Counted from the stretch's first letter, positions 8,229 to 17,820 are shown. The stretch: DNA of 43,970 nt from Pseudoalteromonas phenolica (GCF_005886345.1 NZ_PNEC01000011.1:1-43970); one strand, 5' to 3'. The notes: a model not told the origin generated them from the letters alone. A program made the numbers and translations.

Positions 8229-11200
8229 ATGACACCCACATCAGTATTTAGGAAGGCAATACTAGCCAGCGTGATCAGCTCAACCCTAGCCCTCACAGGG
8301 TGCGGCGGATCGGATGATGATTCAAGTTCAGAAAATGCACCTCAAACCCCCACTTCAAATAAAGCCCCAACGGTCAGCATTGGTGGTGAAGATCAAGCAA
8401 AAGAACAAACTGAATTTAAGCTATCAGCAGAAGCTGCTGACAGTGATGGTTCAATTGCAAGCTATGAGTGGACGTATCAATCAGATATTGATCTAACAGT
8501 TTCAGGTGCAGATTCTGCAGAGCTAACTGTTACTTCAGCTAATATTTCTGAAGATAAAGCGGTGACATTCACATTGACTGTGACAGATGACGACGGCGCA
8601 ACCGCGAGTGTTGATAAAGCCATTGTGATCAAGCGTAAAGTATCAAGTGTGACCATCACAGGTATCGTAACAGATAAGCCTATTGTAAATGCTAACTTAA
8701 CCATTTTTGCGGGCAGTGCCTCGGTTAATGCATTTGCAGATGAAACTGGTCGTTATACAGCTACTTTCTCAGTGGATGAGTCAGAAGCTGATTCACTGGT
8801 TCAAATCCGTGCTACGGGTTTAGGCGACCAAGACAATGTTGAATTTGTTTCGCAGCTTAACTCAATGAATAAGCTAGTTGAGCAAGCGGGTGAAGATGGT
8901 GAACTAATCAGTGACGAAAACTTTGGTGTAAATATCACGAACGTTTCAACCGCTGAATATGCACTGTTAACACGTGAAGGCGAAGCGTTCTCAACGGATG
9001 AAGAGCTACAACAGGCACTTTTAAATGTCGATGCAGAAGAAAAAATCAAACTGGCAGCACTGATAAAAATCGTAGTTGATAACGACGACTACGAATTGCC
9101 TGAAGGCGTAGAGTCAACATTAGACCTAGTTGATGATGCTGCCACTGCTGCTCAGTTTGAAACTGAGGTAAATGCACGTGACCCTGAAATCATCAAAAAG
9201 ACAGAAGAAGAAATTAAAAACGATGATGATTTAGTTTCAGGAAATACAGGCTCGTTAGTGGGCGATTACATTATCCATAACCCGCAGTATGTCTCTACGG
9301 CAGCTTATCACTTAAAGCTATCGGAAGACGGTAAAGGAACCGTTGCAGCTGTTAACCAAGTTGATATCTCAAGTTGGACTAACACTGATGGTAATGTGGA
9401 ATTAGTGTTAGCTGCACCATTGATCATTAGCCAAAGTGAAGTCGCTGTTAGAGATGAGTTCGGTAATATAGTGACGGATGATCAAAACAATATTGTTTTT
9501 GACACAGTGGTATATAAAACCTCAAAGTTAAATCTCAAGGTTATTTCTGCAAATGAGGTTTTCCGCAGTATTGATTTTGTGACTAACGCACAGCGTTATG
9601 TAAATGGCACATTAGATGAAACAAGCGAAGCAAATACTTCAATCTATTCAAGTAACCTATTAGATAAGTCTAAGACATTAGCGGTAGAAAAATCAGATCT
9701 GGTTGCAACTTGGTATTTGGACATTCGTGAAAGCAATTACATTGGTGATGACGCATTAAGAGTTCAAAAACTGGTTTTCAATGAAGATGGCACAATCACG
9801 GGTGCAGGTGAAAATGAAACCGTCACTTGGTCTGTTGAAAACAATGTTCTAACCATTAATTACACTGACGCTGACTACAAAGGCTCTTCACATTTCTGGA
9901 TCACTAAGTCACTGGCTGCTGGTTACCAGTTTGTTGTGTTAGATAATGGTCGTATTAAAGAAGATGGCAGTGTCGATATTAATGATGTACACGCTAAATC
10001 TGAGTGGGGCTGGTTATTCAAACAAGACGCTAGCCTAGCGATGGAAGAAAAAGACGTCATTGGTCGCTGGACAGGTTTCATAGGTTTTGATCAAGACCTG
10101 TATGACATGAATGTCGATGAAGACCTCAATGTTAGCATTGGTTTAAACCCATCATCTTGGGCTGGCCGTTTTGAAGATGGTGTATTCTATCGAGAGCGGT
10201 ATGAGCAAGACGGTAACTATGTGTCATTCTGTGATATCAGCTTAGATAATTGCGAGCGAGGTCTCATGACGCATGAATTTGTTGCTGTCGCAGATGATAA
10301 ATATTTCATTCGTCGCACCTATGAGTGGAATGGGGCTGTTCAGGGAGACATTTTAGCCATTTATGAATACTCACCTGAAACAGAATATACCGAGTTCACC
10401 GCAGGTCTATTACAAAGTGGTACCACCTTCTTTACTTATGATACAGAAGGCAATCTTGTTGAAGGGTCATTTACTTATTCAACCGACTATGCGGGTGACG
10501 AAGAACGATTTGTCAGTGAACTAAGTATTGGTGAGCAAACATTTACCTTTAGCTTGGTCGATGGCAAATTGGTGTATAACACCGCAAATGGTAACTATGT
10601 TGTTGAGTTAATCGAATTAACAGACACTGGTATTGCAGTGTGTACTTACCCAGAAGGTGAAAGCTGCACCGACGCAAACAAATCAACTTGGTCATTCGAA
10701 CTACCGCACTTAGGCGAGTTCTTTATTAATAATCCAGATTTCTTTTCAAGCACGGTTTATCAAATCAACCTAGAGCCTGAAATTGGCACAATTAAAACAA
10801 GAGATAGCTCAGATGAAATCCAGTTCGATTGGTCATTTCAAGACGGAAAAATATTCTTAAATATCAATCATGCTCTTTGGGTTGCTTATACAGGTGATTC
10901 CCCTCAAGCTCGAGTAGAGAGATATCTAGAGTCAATTACTTTAGATATATCGAAAGATGGGCATGTTGCCGTTTTTGAGTCACAGCGACAGGAAACTGAA
11001 AATGCGCCAACAGAGTACTTTAACTTTGAGTATGAATCTAAGAAGTTAGTTGATAGTGATTTTATTGAACTTTCAGCAGAAGACATCGTTGGTAGTTGGA
11101 TCATTGGAGCTGGTGCATCATTTCGAGCGGCTGAAGGAAGGTATACATTCAACGAAAATGGTACTGGTAGCGCTGTGTTAAATCCTTTTGATGGCATGGA

Positions 11201-12122
11201 ACGCACCACTAACTTCAATTGGCAAGTACTTGGTAGTGAACTTATTTTAAATCATGAGGATGGTACAACAGAAGATGTATTGAAAATCACCAAAGACTTA
11301 CGTGTTGATGGTCACCAATTTATCTTACAAAGAGAGAGTGAGTCGATAGACCAAGATAATATGGTGTTTTTAAGTTCTCGTGTTGTATCTGGGATCATGC
11401 TTAAAAATGAAGCAGATATTCAATACACAGCTGAGGATATTAAAGGTCGTTGGTTGTATCGTTCAGGTGAAGATATCACTGATGCTTGGGCCTCAATGGA
11501 AGTGTATGACGATTTAACAGTACACTTTGGCCTAAATACGAGCCCTATGCAAGGCAGCTTCGAAAATAACAAATTTAAGAGGAAGCGTTATTATAATCCG
11601 CAAACTTCTGAGATGGTTGCACCTTGTGAAGTTGAAAATGACACGTGTGCATTGCTCACTGAATTTGAGTACAACTTAATCGCACAAGATGATAATCGCA
11701 GTTACTTCCAAAGAGTGGCCAATAGTTATCTTGACTCTACTTTGTCTAGTTCATCATTTAATTTATTAGTAAAAGATAAACAAGACAGTATCGCTATTGA
11801 TCATTTAGAAGAGTTTAACCTTAGCTACTTAGTGCTTGAAGATAGGAGTGATGAATCTAATCCTATTTTATGGCGCGTAGAGGAGCTTAATACAGATTCT
11901 GGTGAGTGGGTATCGGCACTTAAGGTGGGTGATGCAGAACCGCTTCCTTACACGTTTGCAGATGGCAAGATGACAATGAGAAAGCTGGATGGTCAAGTTT
12001 ACAATATCGAACTTGTACCAGGCAGTAACGACAAAGACAGTGTCACAGTGTGTGAGTATTTGAATACGCAAACTTGTGAGACGGGCACGCAAATCAAGCT
12101 GCACTACCCAACACTATATTAA
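8229..12122 (+). CDS. Giant surface lipoprotein with duplicated ~470-residue module
   Basis: This 1297-residue product is a predicted lipoprotein: signal sequence with lipobox LTGC (Cys25), then GGSDDDSSS, a flexible acidic linker. With no Asp at +2 it should be sorted to the outer membrane. Residues about 45-140 look like a PKD/Ig-type domain (ADSDGSIASYEW, TFTLTVTDDDGAT). About 145-200 resembles a carboxypeptidase-regulatory-like fold (ITGIVTDKPIVNANLTIFAG). The rest is two homologous blocks, about 350-830 and 834-1297, opening with HNPQYVSTAAYHLKL and NNPDFFSSTVYQINL. Inside each, stretches such as DLVATWYL..FNEDGTITG recall lipocalin-like beta barrels. I chose ATG 8229 because GGAG lies six bases before it; the ATG at 8217 lacks a site. 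The product is unrecognised by name. It is followed by another giant lipoprotein. Confidence 0.82.
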   Translation: MTPTSVFRKAILASVISSTLALTGCGGSDDDSSSENAPQTPTSNKAPTVSIGGEDQAKEQTEFKLSAEAADSDGSIASYEWTYQSDIDLTVSGADSAELTVTSANISEDKAVTFTLTVTDDDGATASVDKAIVIKRKVSSVTITGIVTDKPIVNANLTIFAGSASVNAFADETGRYTATFSVDESEADSLVQIRATGLGDQDNVEFVSQLNSMNKLVEQAGEDGELISDENFGVNITNVSTAEYALLTREGEAFSTDEELQQALLNVDAEEKIKLAALIKIVVDNDDYELPEGVESTLDLVDDAATAAQFETEVNARDPEIIKKTEEEIKNDDDLVSGNTGSLVGDYIIHNPQYVSTAAYHLKLSEDGKGTVAAVNQVDISSWTNTDGNVELVLAAPLIISQSEVAVRDEFGNIVTDDQNNIVFDTVVYKTSKLNLKVISANEVFRSIDFVTNAQRYVNGTLDETSEANTSIYSSNLLDKSKTLAVEKSDLVATWYLDIRESNYIGDDALRVQKLVFNEDGTITGAGENETVTWSVENNVLTINYTDADYKGSSHFWITKSLAAGYQFVVLDNGRIKEDGSVDINDVHAKSEWGWLFKQDASLAMEEKDVIGRWTGFIGFDQDLYDMNVDEDLNVSIGLNPSSWAGRFEDGVFYRERYEQDGNYVSFCDISLDNCERGLMTHEFVAVADDKYFIRRTYEWNGAVQGDILAIYEYSPETEYTEFTAGLLQSGTTFFTYDTEGNLVEGSFTYSTDYAGDEERFVSELSIGEQTFTFSLVDGKLVYNTANGNYVVELIELTDTGIAVCTYPEGESCTDANKSTWSFELPHLGEFFINNPDFFSSTVYQINLEPEIGTIKTRDSSDEIQFDWSFQDGKIFLNINHALWVAYTGDSPQARVERYLESITLDISKDGHVAVFESQRQETENAPTEYFNFEYESKKLVDSDFIELSAEDIVGSWIIGAGASFRAAEGRYTFNENGTGSAVLNPFDGMERTTNFNWQVLGSELILNHEDGTTEDVLKITKDLRVDGHQFILQRESESIDQDNMVFLSSRVVSGIMLKNEADIQYTAEDIKGRWLYRSGEDITDAWASMEVYDDLTVHFGLNTSPMQGSFENNKFKRKRYYNPQTSEMVAPCEVENDTCALLTEFEYNLIAQDDNRSYFQRVANSYLDSTLSSSSFNLLVKDKQDSIAIDHLEEFNLSYLVLEDRSDESNPILWRVEELNTDSGEWVSALKVGDAEPLPYTFADGKMTMRKLDGQVYNIELVPGSNDKDSVTVCEYLNTQTCETGTQIKLHYPTLY

Positions 12123-12131
12123 TAACAAGGT

Positions 12132-12157
12132 GGGAGCCTTTGGGCTTCCTCGTTTTT
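12132..12157 (+). terminator. Probable terminator between the two giant lipoprotein genes
   Basis: A seven-pair stem GGGAGCC / GGCTTCC (one G-U pair) with loop TTTG is followed by TCGTTTTT. It begins 10 bases after the upstream stop. It is a modest hairpin, so partial read-through into the next lipoprotein gene is possible. Confidence 0.6.
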
Positions 12158-12207
12158 GGCATGAAAAAGTAATAATTTGCCAATTTAACTCATGAAGAGA
12201 TAAAAAC

Positions 12208-15200
12208 ATGGAATTTAAAAAATCAGTATTAGCCCTAGGTGTTTTAACCGTACTTAGTGGCTGTGGCTCATCAGACGATGATAAAAAAACGACTCCACCG
12301 GCCGATGAGGTTGTCGCTGTAACCAGTGACATTAAAGGGGTTGCATCTAAAGGTACTTTTATTAATGCACCTGTGCACTTCTACAAATACGTAGATGGCG
12401 CGCCGGTTAAACTAACATCAGAAGAGCTAGGTGCAGCAAGCACCATGACCGATGAGAATGGTCAATACAGTGGACAAGTTAAAGTAGACGGCTTAGTTAA
12501 AGTTGAAATTGGTGTAAGTCAAGACATCAGCAGCCCAACGTTTATGATTTGTGATGCGCCTTCAGGCTGTGGTCAAAATGCCAAAGGCGTTGCGATCTCA
12601 TTTGGTGAACGCGTTAACATGACGGTTAAAGATCCGACATTCAAGCTTAGCTCTTTGATCAGTGCAGCTAAAAACGAAGGAGAAGTTGAAAACACTGCCA
12701 ATATTACGCCGCTTACACACTTTGCGACTGCGCTGGCTGAGCAACGTGGCGACGTAAGTGCTGAATCTATCAGCAAAGCACAATCTGAAATTGCAGACAC
12801 TTTCGGTTTAATTGGTACATTGAACGAGCTGATCCCGGCAAAAGTAGAAGATCACGCATCTTTAGTCGATGAAGATGAATCAGATAACTTACGTTACGCG
12901 CTGATCAACGCAGGTATTGCACAAGCACTATTTGTGGGTAGCGAAGGTAACGTGGGCGACATGAGCGCACGCTTAGACTCTGCCATTGCTGATTTAGTTG
13001 CTGCAGACGGTGCTTTCTTAGTGAGTAGTGAGCACGATGACGATGCCGCATTTGAATTGACGCTTGAAGATATCTTAAAAGGTGCAGAGCAAGCGACTCA
13101 ACAGATCATCGTATTGATCAAGCAAGATCCAGTGCTTGCTAAAAATTTATCTCGCATTGCTGACTTTGAGCTATTAGTAACCAAACTAAACAACGAAGTT
13201 GCCAAGAAAAAAGCTGATGCGGGTGATGATGGCCGTTCTAAAGGTACCGAAACAGACACGACTGAAGGCGATGCGGTTGCAAAAGCAGCAGCTATGGTAA
13301 ATGACGTACGTGTTTTTGCTAACTTATTTGATGTTGCAAATACATCGGGTAAAGAAGTGCAGACGCAAGGTGAAGAGTTTGTTCAGCTGGTTGAAGATGC
13401 CAGTGTGATGGTTGAAGAACAAGCTGATAGCTTTAAGTTATTAAGCGACGTGAGTGAAGCACTAGCGGTGATTGATTCATTACGCCGTGCTGAGCAAATC
13501 ACTGAGAAGACAGTGCAACTTGATAACTACTTGGCAACGTCTGGTGCAACCGGTGTGGTAACGTTAGAAGAAGATGGTTTAACGTTTAATGTGCAAGCAT
13601 CAGCAGGCGCTGAGTCACTATCAGCCAATGCTGCGATTACGACAAATGATGCAAACACTGAATACACGTTAAAGATTGACGGCATAATCGAGAACGATGC
13701 GGCTAAGTTTACTTTAAATGAAGGCACACAAGTTTCGGTTTCATTGAACAAAGCGGTAACAGTAGATGAATTGAAGTCAGACACTTTCGATATAGAAGCG
13801 CATGGCATTGAAGCGGTTAAAGGTGCTTTAAACCTAGAGCTGACACTGGCACAGAAGAAAACTGAAACTGTGACTAACCCAGTCAGCTTCAATGGTCAAT
13901 TAAGTGCTGAGTTAGTACCTGTGATTGTTGAAGAATTGAATTTTGACAATACGCACTATGCTTACCAAGCACATGTTACTCCGACTGTTGAAAAAGACAC
14001 GATAGCTGTACCAACTATGATTAATTTAAGTGGTGCATTTAACTCATTAGAAGGTGACTCGGTAACTGCTAATTTCACTGTTAATGTGGCCAATGCGAGT
14101 GGGTATCAAGCTGCAGGCTTTAGTTACTATGGTCGTTTAGTTGATGATGTAGCCAGCTTAAAATTTGAGTCTGACAATGTTGCTCAATTATCTAATCAAT
14201 CTGAGGAAGTACTATCTACGCATACTCTACTTCGCTCTGGAGAGAAAGGTATTTTTGCTTATGAGGTTGCAGCTGGTAATACGACTGAAACTATTTGGTC
14301 GGGTGAGTTTAATGGTAGACAGTACCTTCTTAAAAAAGAGCATGTAATAAATGGCAATATTCATGAGGTTAACTATCGATTTTATCGTATAGAAAGTCTT
14401 GATTATGGATACGAATTACAATACACCAACATTTATGGCGATGTGACTGATTTCAACGATGGTCAAGTTGTGGTTGATGGTACATCTGTAAATGTTGAGG
14501 ACTTGTATTGGAGCTATGATCAATACTCTGATGAAATAGACTTTTTCATTGAGTTAAAAGGGTTCGTTTCTGAGCCGCAAAAAATTCTAAATCTGCATTC
14601 GTTACTAAGCCAACCTGCATATCAGCAGAGTCGTATGATTAATGCGGAAAATATTGGTTTAGCTTTTGCTATCTTCCCAGACTCACAGCCTGAAGTTGGT
14701 CAAAGTGTTAACCTTGCGGGCCGTTTAATTTTAGAGCAGTCTGATATGACTTATGATATCAGTGTTAATGAGAGTGGCTCTGAAATACAGGGCGAACTAG
14801 GTCCTAAAACGCTTTCTTTTGCAATGGATAAAAATGAAGATGGCTCATTTACATTTGTGCATCTAGATGCTGTTGCAGAAAAATATTCAAATACTGTAAC
14901 TGTGACTTTAGCTACGCTTCAAAGCACTGAATCTACAAAGCCATACTTCTTCTCAGATAAAACTGAGTATATTGATTACTCTGAAAAGAGCTCTGACATT
15001 CCACCACCAGAGCCTTTACCTGAAGAGATAACTGCGGGCTATTATTTTAATCCAGTGCAAAATGGTGACTCTTACTCATTTGAAGCCTATAGAATTAGCG
15101 GTGTTGCCGAAGTAAATGATGACAATCAGCTAGTGGATTCAACTGGCGAGCTAATCAAATATGAAGAGTATGAGTTTTATGGCTCTTTTTATAGCTTAGA

Positions 15201-15828
15201 GAGTGCCATTAATTACTTTAATAATTATAATTTTTCGTTAAATTCTGAGTATCCTGCAATTGATTCTATGCGTATGAGAAATCTTTCGACTTACATCGAA
15301 GATAAAGGTTATTTCCAAGTAAGCTTATACTCTTACGGTGAAGGTCAATCGACTTCTTATGCAGAGCAATTACAACCAGGTGCAACAGTTGCTGTACCAA
15401 CGTACCTTGACCCTGCAGACACTTTTGAACTTGAAGATGAAGACAACTTCTTAGACATCAGCGCTGCACTTAACGTAGACGTGGTGCTTGGTGACTATGC
15501 GGTTGATTTAACTTTAAGTGGTGTGCGCACCGAGCTTGAACACGGTGAATTTGATCTTGATATTAAATACGTGATCCCGGGTTCTGAAGCGCAGCGTAGC
15601 TTTATAGTAGAGTACGATACAAAAACTGAATCACTATCTGCGAAAAATGCGGAGGGTGTAAGCTTAGAAATCATCGAACCTGAAACTGTTGAAGGTGAAG
15701 AAGTAGATGAAGAAGCTGAAGTTGAAATCGGTAAGATCATGGTCGGTGAAGAAGTCGCTGCAACTATCTTGAAGCGCGGCAGCATCGTATTGATTAAATA
15801 TACTGATGGTGCAATTGAGTCACTATAA
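12208..15828 (+). CDS. Giant surface lipoprotein
   Basis: The 1206-residue protein has a lipoprotein signal with lipobox LSGC (Cys19) followed by GSSDDDKKTTPPADE, predicting an outer-membrane lipoprotein. Residues about 40-110 look like a carboxypeptidase-regulatory-like domain (GVASKGTFINAPVHFYKY, TMTDENGQYSGQVKVDG). About 150-470 is helical and Ala/Glu-rich and includes NITPLTHFATALAEQ, a motif I recall from other large Alteromonadales lipoproteins. From about 480 on the sequence is beta-rich with Asn/Ser/Thr, ending in an acidic stretch (PETVEGEEVDEEAEVEIG). It shares the lipobox, acidic linker and regulatory-like domain with the preceding gene, so the two form a related surface pair. No catalytic motif is evident. 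A strong terminator follows. Confidence 0.82.
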   Translation: MEFKKSVLALGVLTVLSGCGSSDDDKKTTPPADEVVAVTSDIKGVASKGTFINAPVHFYKYVDGAPVKLTSEELGAASTMTDENGQYSGQVKVDGLVKVEIGVSQDISSPTFMICDAPSGCGQNAKGVAISFGERVNMTVKDPTFKLSSLISAAKNEGEVENTANITPLTHFATALAEQRGDVSAESISKAQSEIADTFGLIGTLNELIPAKVEDHASLVDEDESDNLRYALINAGIAQALFVGSEGNVGDMSARLDSAIADLVAADGAFLVSSEHDDDAAFELTLEDILKGAEQATQQIIVLIKQDPVLAKNLSRIADFELLVTKLNNEVAKKKADAGDDGRSKGTETDTTEGDAVAKAAAMVNDVRVFANLFDVANTSGKEVQTQGEEFVQLVEDASVMVEEQADSFKLLSDVSEALAVIDSLRRAEQITEKTVQLDNYLATSGATGVVTLEEDGLTFNVQASAGAESLSANAAITTNDANTEYTLKIDGIIENDAAKFTLNEGTQVSVSLNKAVTVDELKSDTFDIEAHGIEAVKGALNLELTLAQKKTETVTNPVSFNGQLSAELVPVIVEELNFDNTHYAYQAHVTPTVEKDTIAVPTMINLSGAFNSLEGDSVTANFTVNVANASGYQAAGFSYYGRLVDDVASLKFESDNVAQLSNQSEEVLSTHTLLRSGEKGIFAYEVAAGNTTETIWSGEFNGRQYLLKKEHVINGNIHEVNYRFYRIESLDYGYELQYTNIYGDVTDFNDGQVVVDGTSVNVEDLYWSYDQYSDEIDFFIELKGFVSEPQKILNLHSLLSQPAYQQSRMINAENIGLAFAIFPDSQPEVGQSVNLAGRLILEQSDMTYDISVNESGSEIQGELGPKTLSFAMDKNEDGSFTFVHLDAVAEKYSNTVTVTLATLQSTESTKPYFFSDKTEYIDYSEKSSDIPPPEPLPEEITAGYYFNPVQNGDSYSFEAYRISGVAEVNDDNQLVDSTGELIKYEEYEFYGSFYSLESAINYFNNYNFSLNSEYPAIDSMRMRNLSTYIEDKGYFQVSLYSYGEGQSTSYAEQLQPGATVAVPTYLDPADTFELEDEDNFLDISAALNVDVVLGDYAVDLTLSGVRTELEHGEFDLDIKYVIPGSEAQRSFIVEYDTKTESLSAKNAEGVSLEIIEPETVEGEEVDEEAEVEIGKIMVGEEVAATILKRGSIVLIKYTDGAIESL

Positions 15829-15858
15829 AGTGAATTAGATGCACTAATGAGTGCTAAG

Positions 15859-15884
15859 AAGGCCAGTTTTTACTGGCCTTTTTT
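15859..15884 (+). terminator. Rho-independent terminator of the second giant lipoprotein gene
   Basis: A nine-pair perfect stem AAGGCCAGT (15859-15867) / ACTGGCCTT (15872-15880) with a TTTT loop is followed by four more T residues. It lies 30 bases after the stop codon at 15828. Confidence 0.9.
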
Positions 15885-15939
15885 ATACCTGTGTTCACGG
15901 TATACTAACAATTAAAATAAAAAGTTATGGACAATAATA

Positions 15940-17016
15940 ATGATAAAAAAACTGTGTTTAAGCACAGCGCTTATAGTGTCGGCCAGTAGCTTGGCGCAAC
16001 AGAATGAGATTGAGTTTTACTTAACTTCGAATAGCTTCACCGATATTGCCCCAGTATTACAAATTGCGGATGATGACTGGCAACAAGGCCCACAAAGTGA
16101 TGCCAGTATGGGCTTTTCGCAATCGCGCTTTGGGATGGCATATAAACATCAGTCGCTAGCGAATTTTCGCTGGCACATTATGCAGCGTGTTGACTATCAG
16201 TTAGCCACCAATCCGCAAACGGCTTTGGGTTATTATCAAGAACAAAACGAGATACCACTGACCACGTATGACGAATATGACGTTGATATAGACTTAGTCG
16301 GCGCTCGAAATCGTGGCTTAGGTATTGAGTATCAAGAACAAATCGGACAGCTCGCGGTCTCGATACAAGTAAATTATTGGCAACTAAACTATTTACGTCG
16401 CTCAACAGTCAGTGGTGCGGTATCCGGTAAAGAAGATTTACAGTTGTTAGGTAATCTCGAATTTGAAGAGTTTTATACAGATAACAATTTCTTAAAGCGT
16501 CCAAATAATGAGGGAGAGTGGCAAACTTCAGGTGATGGATATTCACTTGATGTCGCTTTTACCTATAAATTATCTAACAGCTTGTTGCTTCATGGCGAGT
16601 TTGTAGATTTAGTCAATCACTTCGAAATTACTGGTACGGGATACACACAAGCAGATATCAATACCAAGGGAAGCTTTGTTGATAATGTTGGTTTTAGTAG
16701 CTTTAGGCCTTTGCTTAAAGGTATAGAAAAAGAGCAGAGCTTTGAGTTTGATTTAAATAAACAAATGCAGCTAGGGCTAGATTATGCAAAAGGTCCTTTT
16801 GTGTATCATCTAAACACCTTTAAACAGGGCGATAAGCAGTTCACTCAGCTAGGAGTGAGTGAAGGCGCATGGGGGTTATTAATCGATCCTGTTAATAAAG
16901 TGGTCGATGTTAAATATCAAGGTGAATCTATAGATTGGCAGCTGGGCTTAGATAAATTTAACCCTAATGATGCATTGGCAATACGTATGGGGTTCAGCGG
17001 CACAATAGCTTGGTGA
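15940..17016 (+). CDS. Predicted outer-membrane beta-barrel protein of unknown function
   Basis: The 358-residue protein carries a Sec signal peptide, MIKKLCLSTALIVSASSLA, with likely cleavage before QQNEIEFY. The rest is alternating polar/hydrophobic strands with many aromatic residues and an aromatic C-terminus (MGFSGTIAW), the pattern of a BAM-assembled barrel. About 18 tyrosines and frequent Gly/Asp turns (QTSGDGYSLDVAFTYKL, shortened) support this. I do not recognise a named family. It has its own upstream gap after a strong terminator, so it is probably transcribed separately from the two lipoproteins, although all three are surface proteins on the same strand. The repeat array begins 17 bases after its stop. 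Confidence 0.7.
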   Translation: MIKKLCLSTALIVSASSLAQQNEIEFYLTSNSFTDIAPVLQIADDDWQQGPQSDASMGFSQSRFGMAYKHQSLANFRWHIMQRVDYQLATNPQTALGYYQEQNEIPLTTYDEYDVDIDLVGARNRGLGIEYQEQIGQLAVSIQVNYWQLNYLRRSTVSGAVSGKEDLQLLGNLEFEEFYTDNNFLKRPNNEGEWQTSGDGYSLDVAFTYKLSNSLLLHGEFVDLVNHFEITGTGYTQADINTKGSFVDNVGFSSFRPLLKGIEKEQSFEFDLNKQMQLGLDYAKGPFVYHLNTFKQGDKQFTQLGVSEGAWGLLIDPVNKVVDVKYQGESIDWQLGLDKFNPNDALAIRMGFSGTIAW

Positions 17017-17032
17017 TTTTGGATTAATTAAA

Positions 17033-17771
17033 AGATTCCGAAATTAGTTCTAAATGACTTGGTTTAGATGTTTGTATGCGTTGTCACCCTGAACTTGTTT
17101 CAGGGTCTGTAGACTAACTGAGAGATTCCGAAACTAGTTCGGAATAACTTGTTTTAGATGCTTGTATGGGTTGTCACTCTGTACTTTTTCAGGGTCTATC
17201 GACTAATTGAGAGATTCCGAAACAAGTTCGGAATGACTTGTTTTAGATGCTTGTATGCGTTGTCACCCTGAACTTGTTTCAGGGTCTGTAGACTAACTGA
17301 GAGATTCCGAAACTAGTTCGGAATGACTTGTTTTAGATGCTTGTATGCGTTGTCACCCTGAACTTGTTTCAGGGTCTGTAGACTAACTGAGAGATTCCGA
17401 AACTAGTTCGGAATAACTTGTTTTAGATGTTTGTATGAGTTGTCACCCAGAACTTGTTTTAGATGCTTGTATGGGTTGTCACCCTGAACTTGTGTCAGGG
17501 TCTACAGACTAATTAAAATATTCCTAAACTAGTTCGGAATGATTTGGTTTAGATGTTTGTATGGGTTGTCACTCTGTACTTTTTCAGGGTCTATCGACTA
17601 ATTGAGAGATTCCGAAACAAGTTCGGAATGACTTGGTTTAGATGTTTGTATGGGTTGTCACCCTGAACTTGTTTCAGGGTCTGTATACTAACTGAGAGAT
17701 TCCGAAACAAGTTCGGAATGATTTGGTTTAGATGTTTGTATGGGTTGTCACCCTGAACTTGTTTCAGGGTC
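17033..17771. repeat. Array of eight ~90-bp units, each with two inverted hairpins
   Basis: Units start at 17033, 17123, 17212, 17302, 17392, 17518, 17607 and 17697, a period of 89-90 bases except for one 126-base unit with an internal 36-base duplication. Each unit holds ATTCCGAA/TTCGGAAT around ACAAG or ACTAG, then a linker TTTTAGATGCTTGTATG, then ACCCTGAA/TTCAGGGT around CTTGT, then CTGTAGACTAACTGAG. The two hairpins are related to each other as reverse complements at their core. Units 2 and 6 share the same degraded second hairpin (CTCTGTACTTTTTCAGGG) and tail CTATCGACTAATTGAG, so a multi-unit block was probably duplicated. The array fills most of the 904-base gap between an outer-membrane gene and gor and encodes no protein. 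Confidence 0.93.
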
Positions 17772-17777
17772 TATTTA

Positions 17778-17816
17778 CTATCTCATAGTCACGAATTCTT
17801 CAGAACCCGTTGGGTG
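17778..17816 (-). pseudogene. Diverged duplicate of the last 12 codons of gor
   Basis: Read on the minus strand these 39 bases encode [12 protein letters not shown] and a TAG stop, identical at protein level to the real C-terminus of Gor at 17921-17959. The DNA differs at synonymous sites only (CAC/CAT, TTC/TTT, GTG/GTT, ACT/ACC). The homology stops abruptly before the His codon, where the folded element at 17821-17892 begins. This is a remnant of a second gor allele, not a fresh target duplication. It has no start and cannot be a gene. Confidence 0.8.
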
Positions 17817-17820
17817 AGAG

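Noticed and set aside
12573..12800. Antisense genes inside the giant lipoproteins and other long genes
   Set aside because: Reverse-frame open stretches of 60-125 codons recur in many real genes here, have low-complexity Ser/Leu-rich translations and no ribosome sites; they are shadows.
17033..17771. CRISPR array
   Set aside because: The whole 90-base unit is repeated; there are no unique spacers and no cas gene nearby.
17778..17816. Target-site duplication from a recent insertion
   Set aside because: The two copies differ at several synonymous positions, which a fresh duplication would not.
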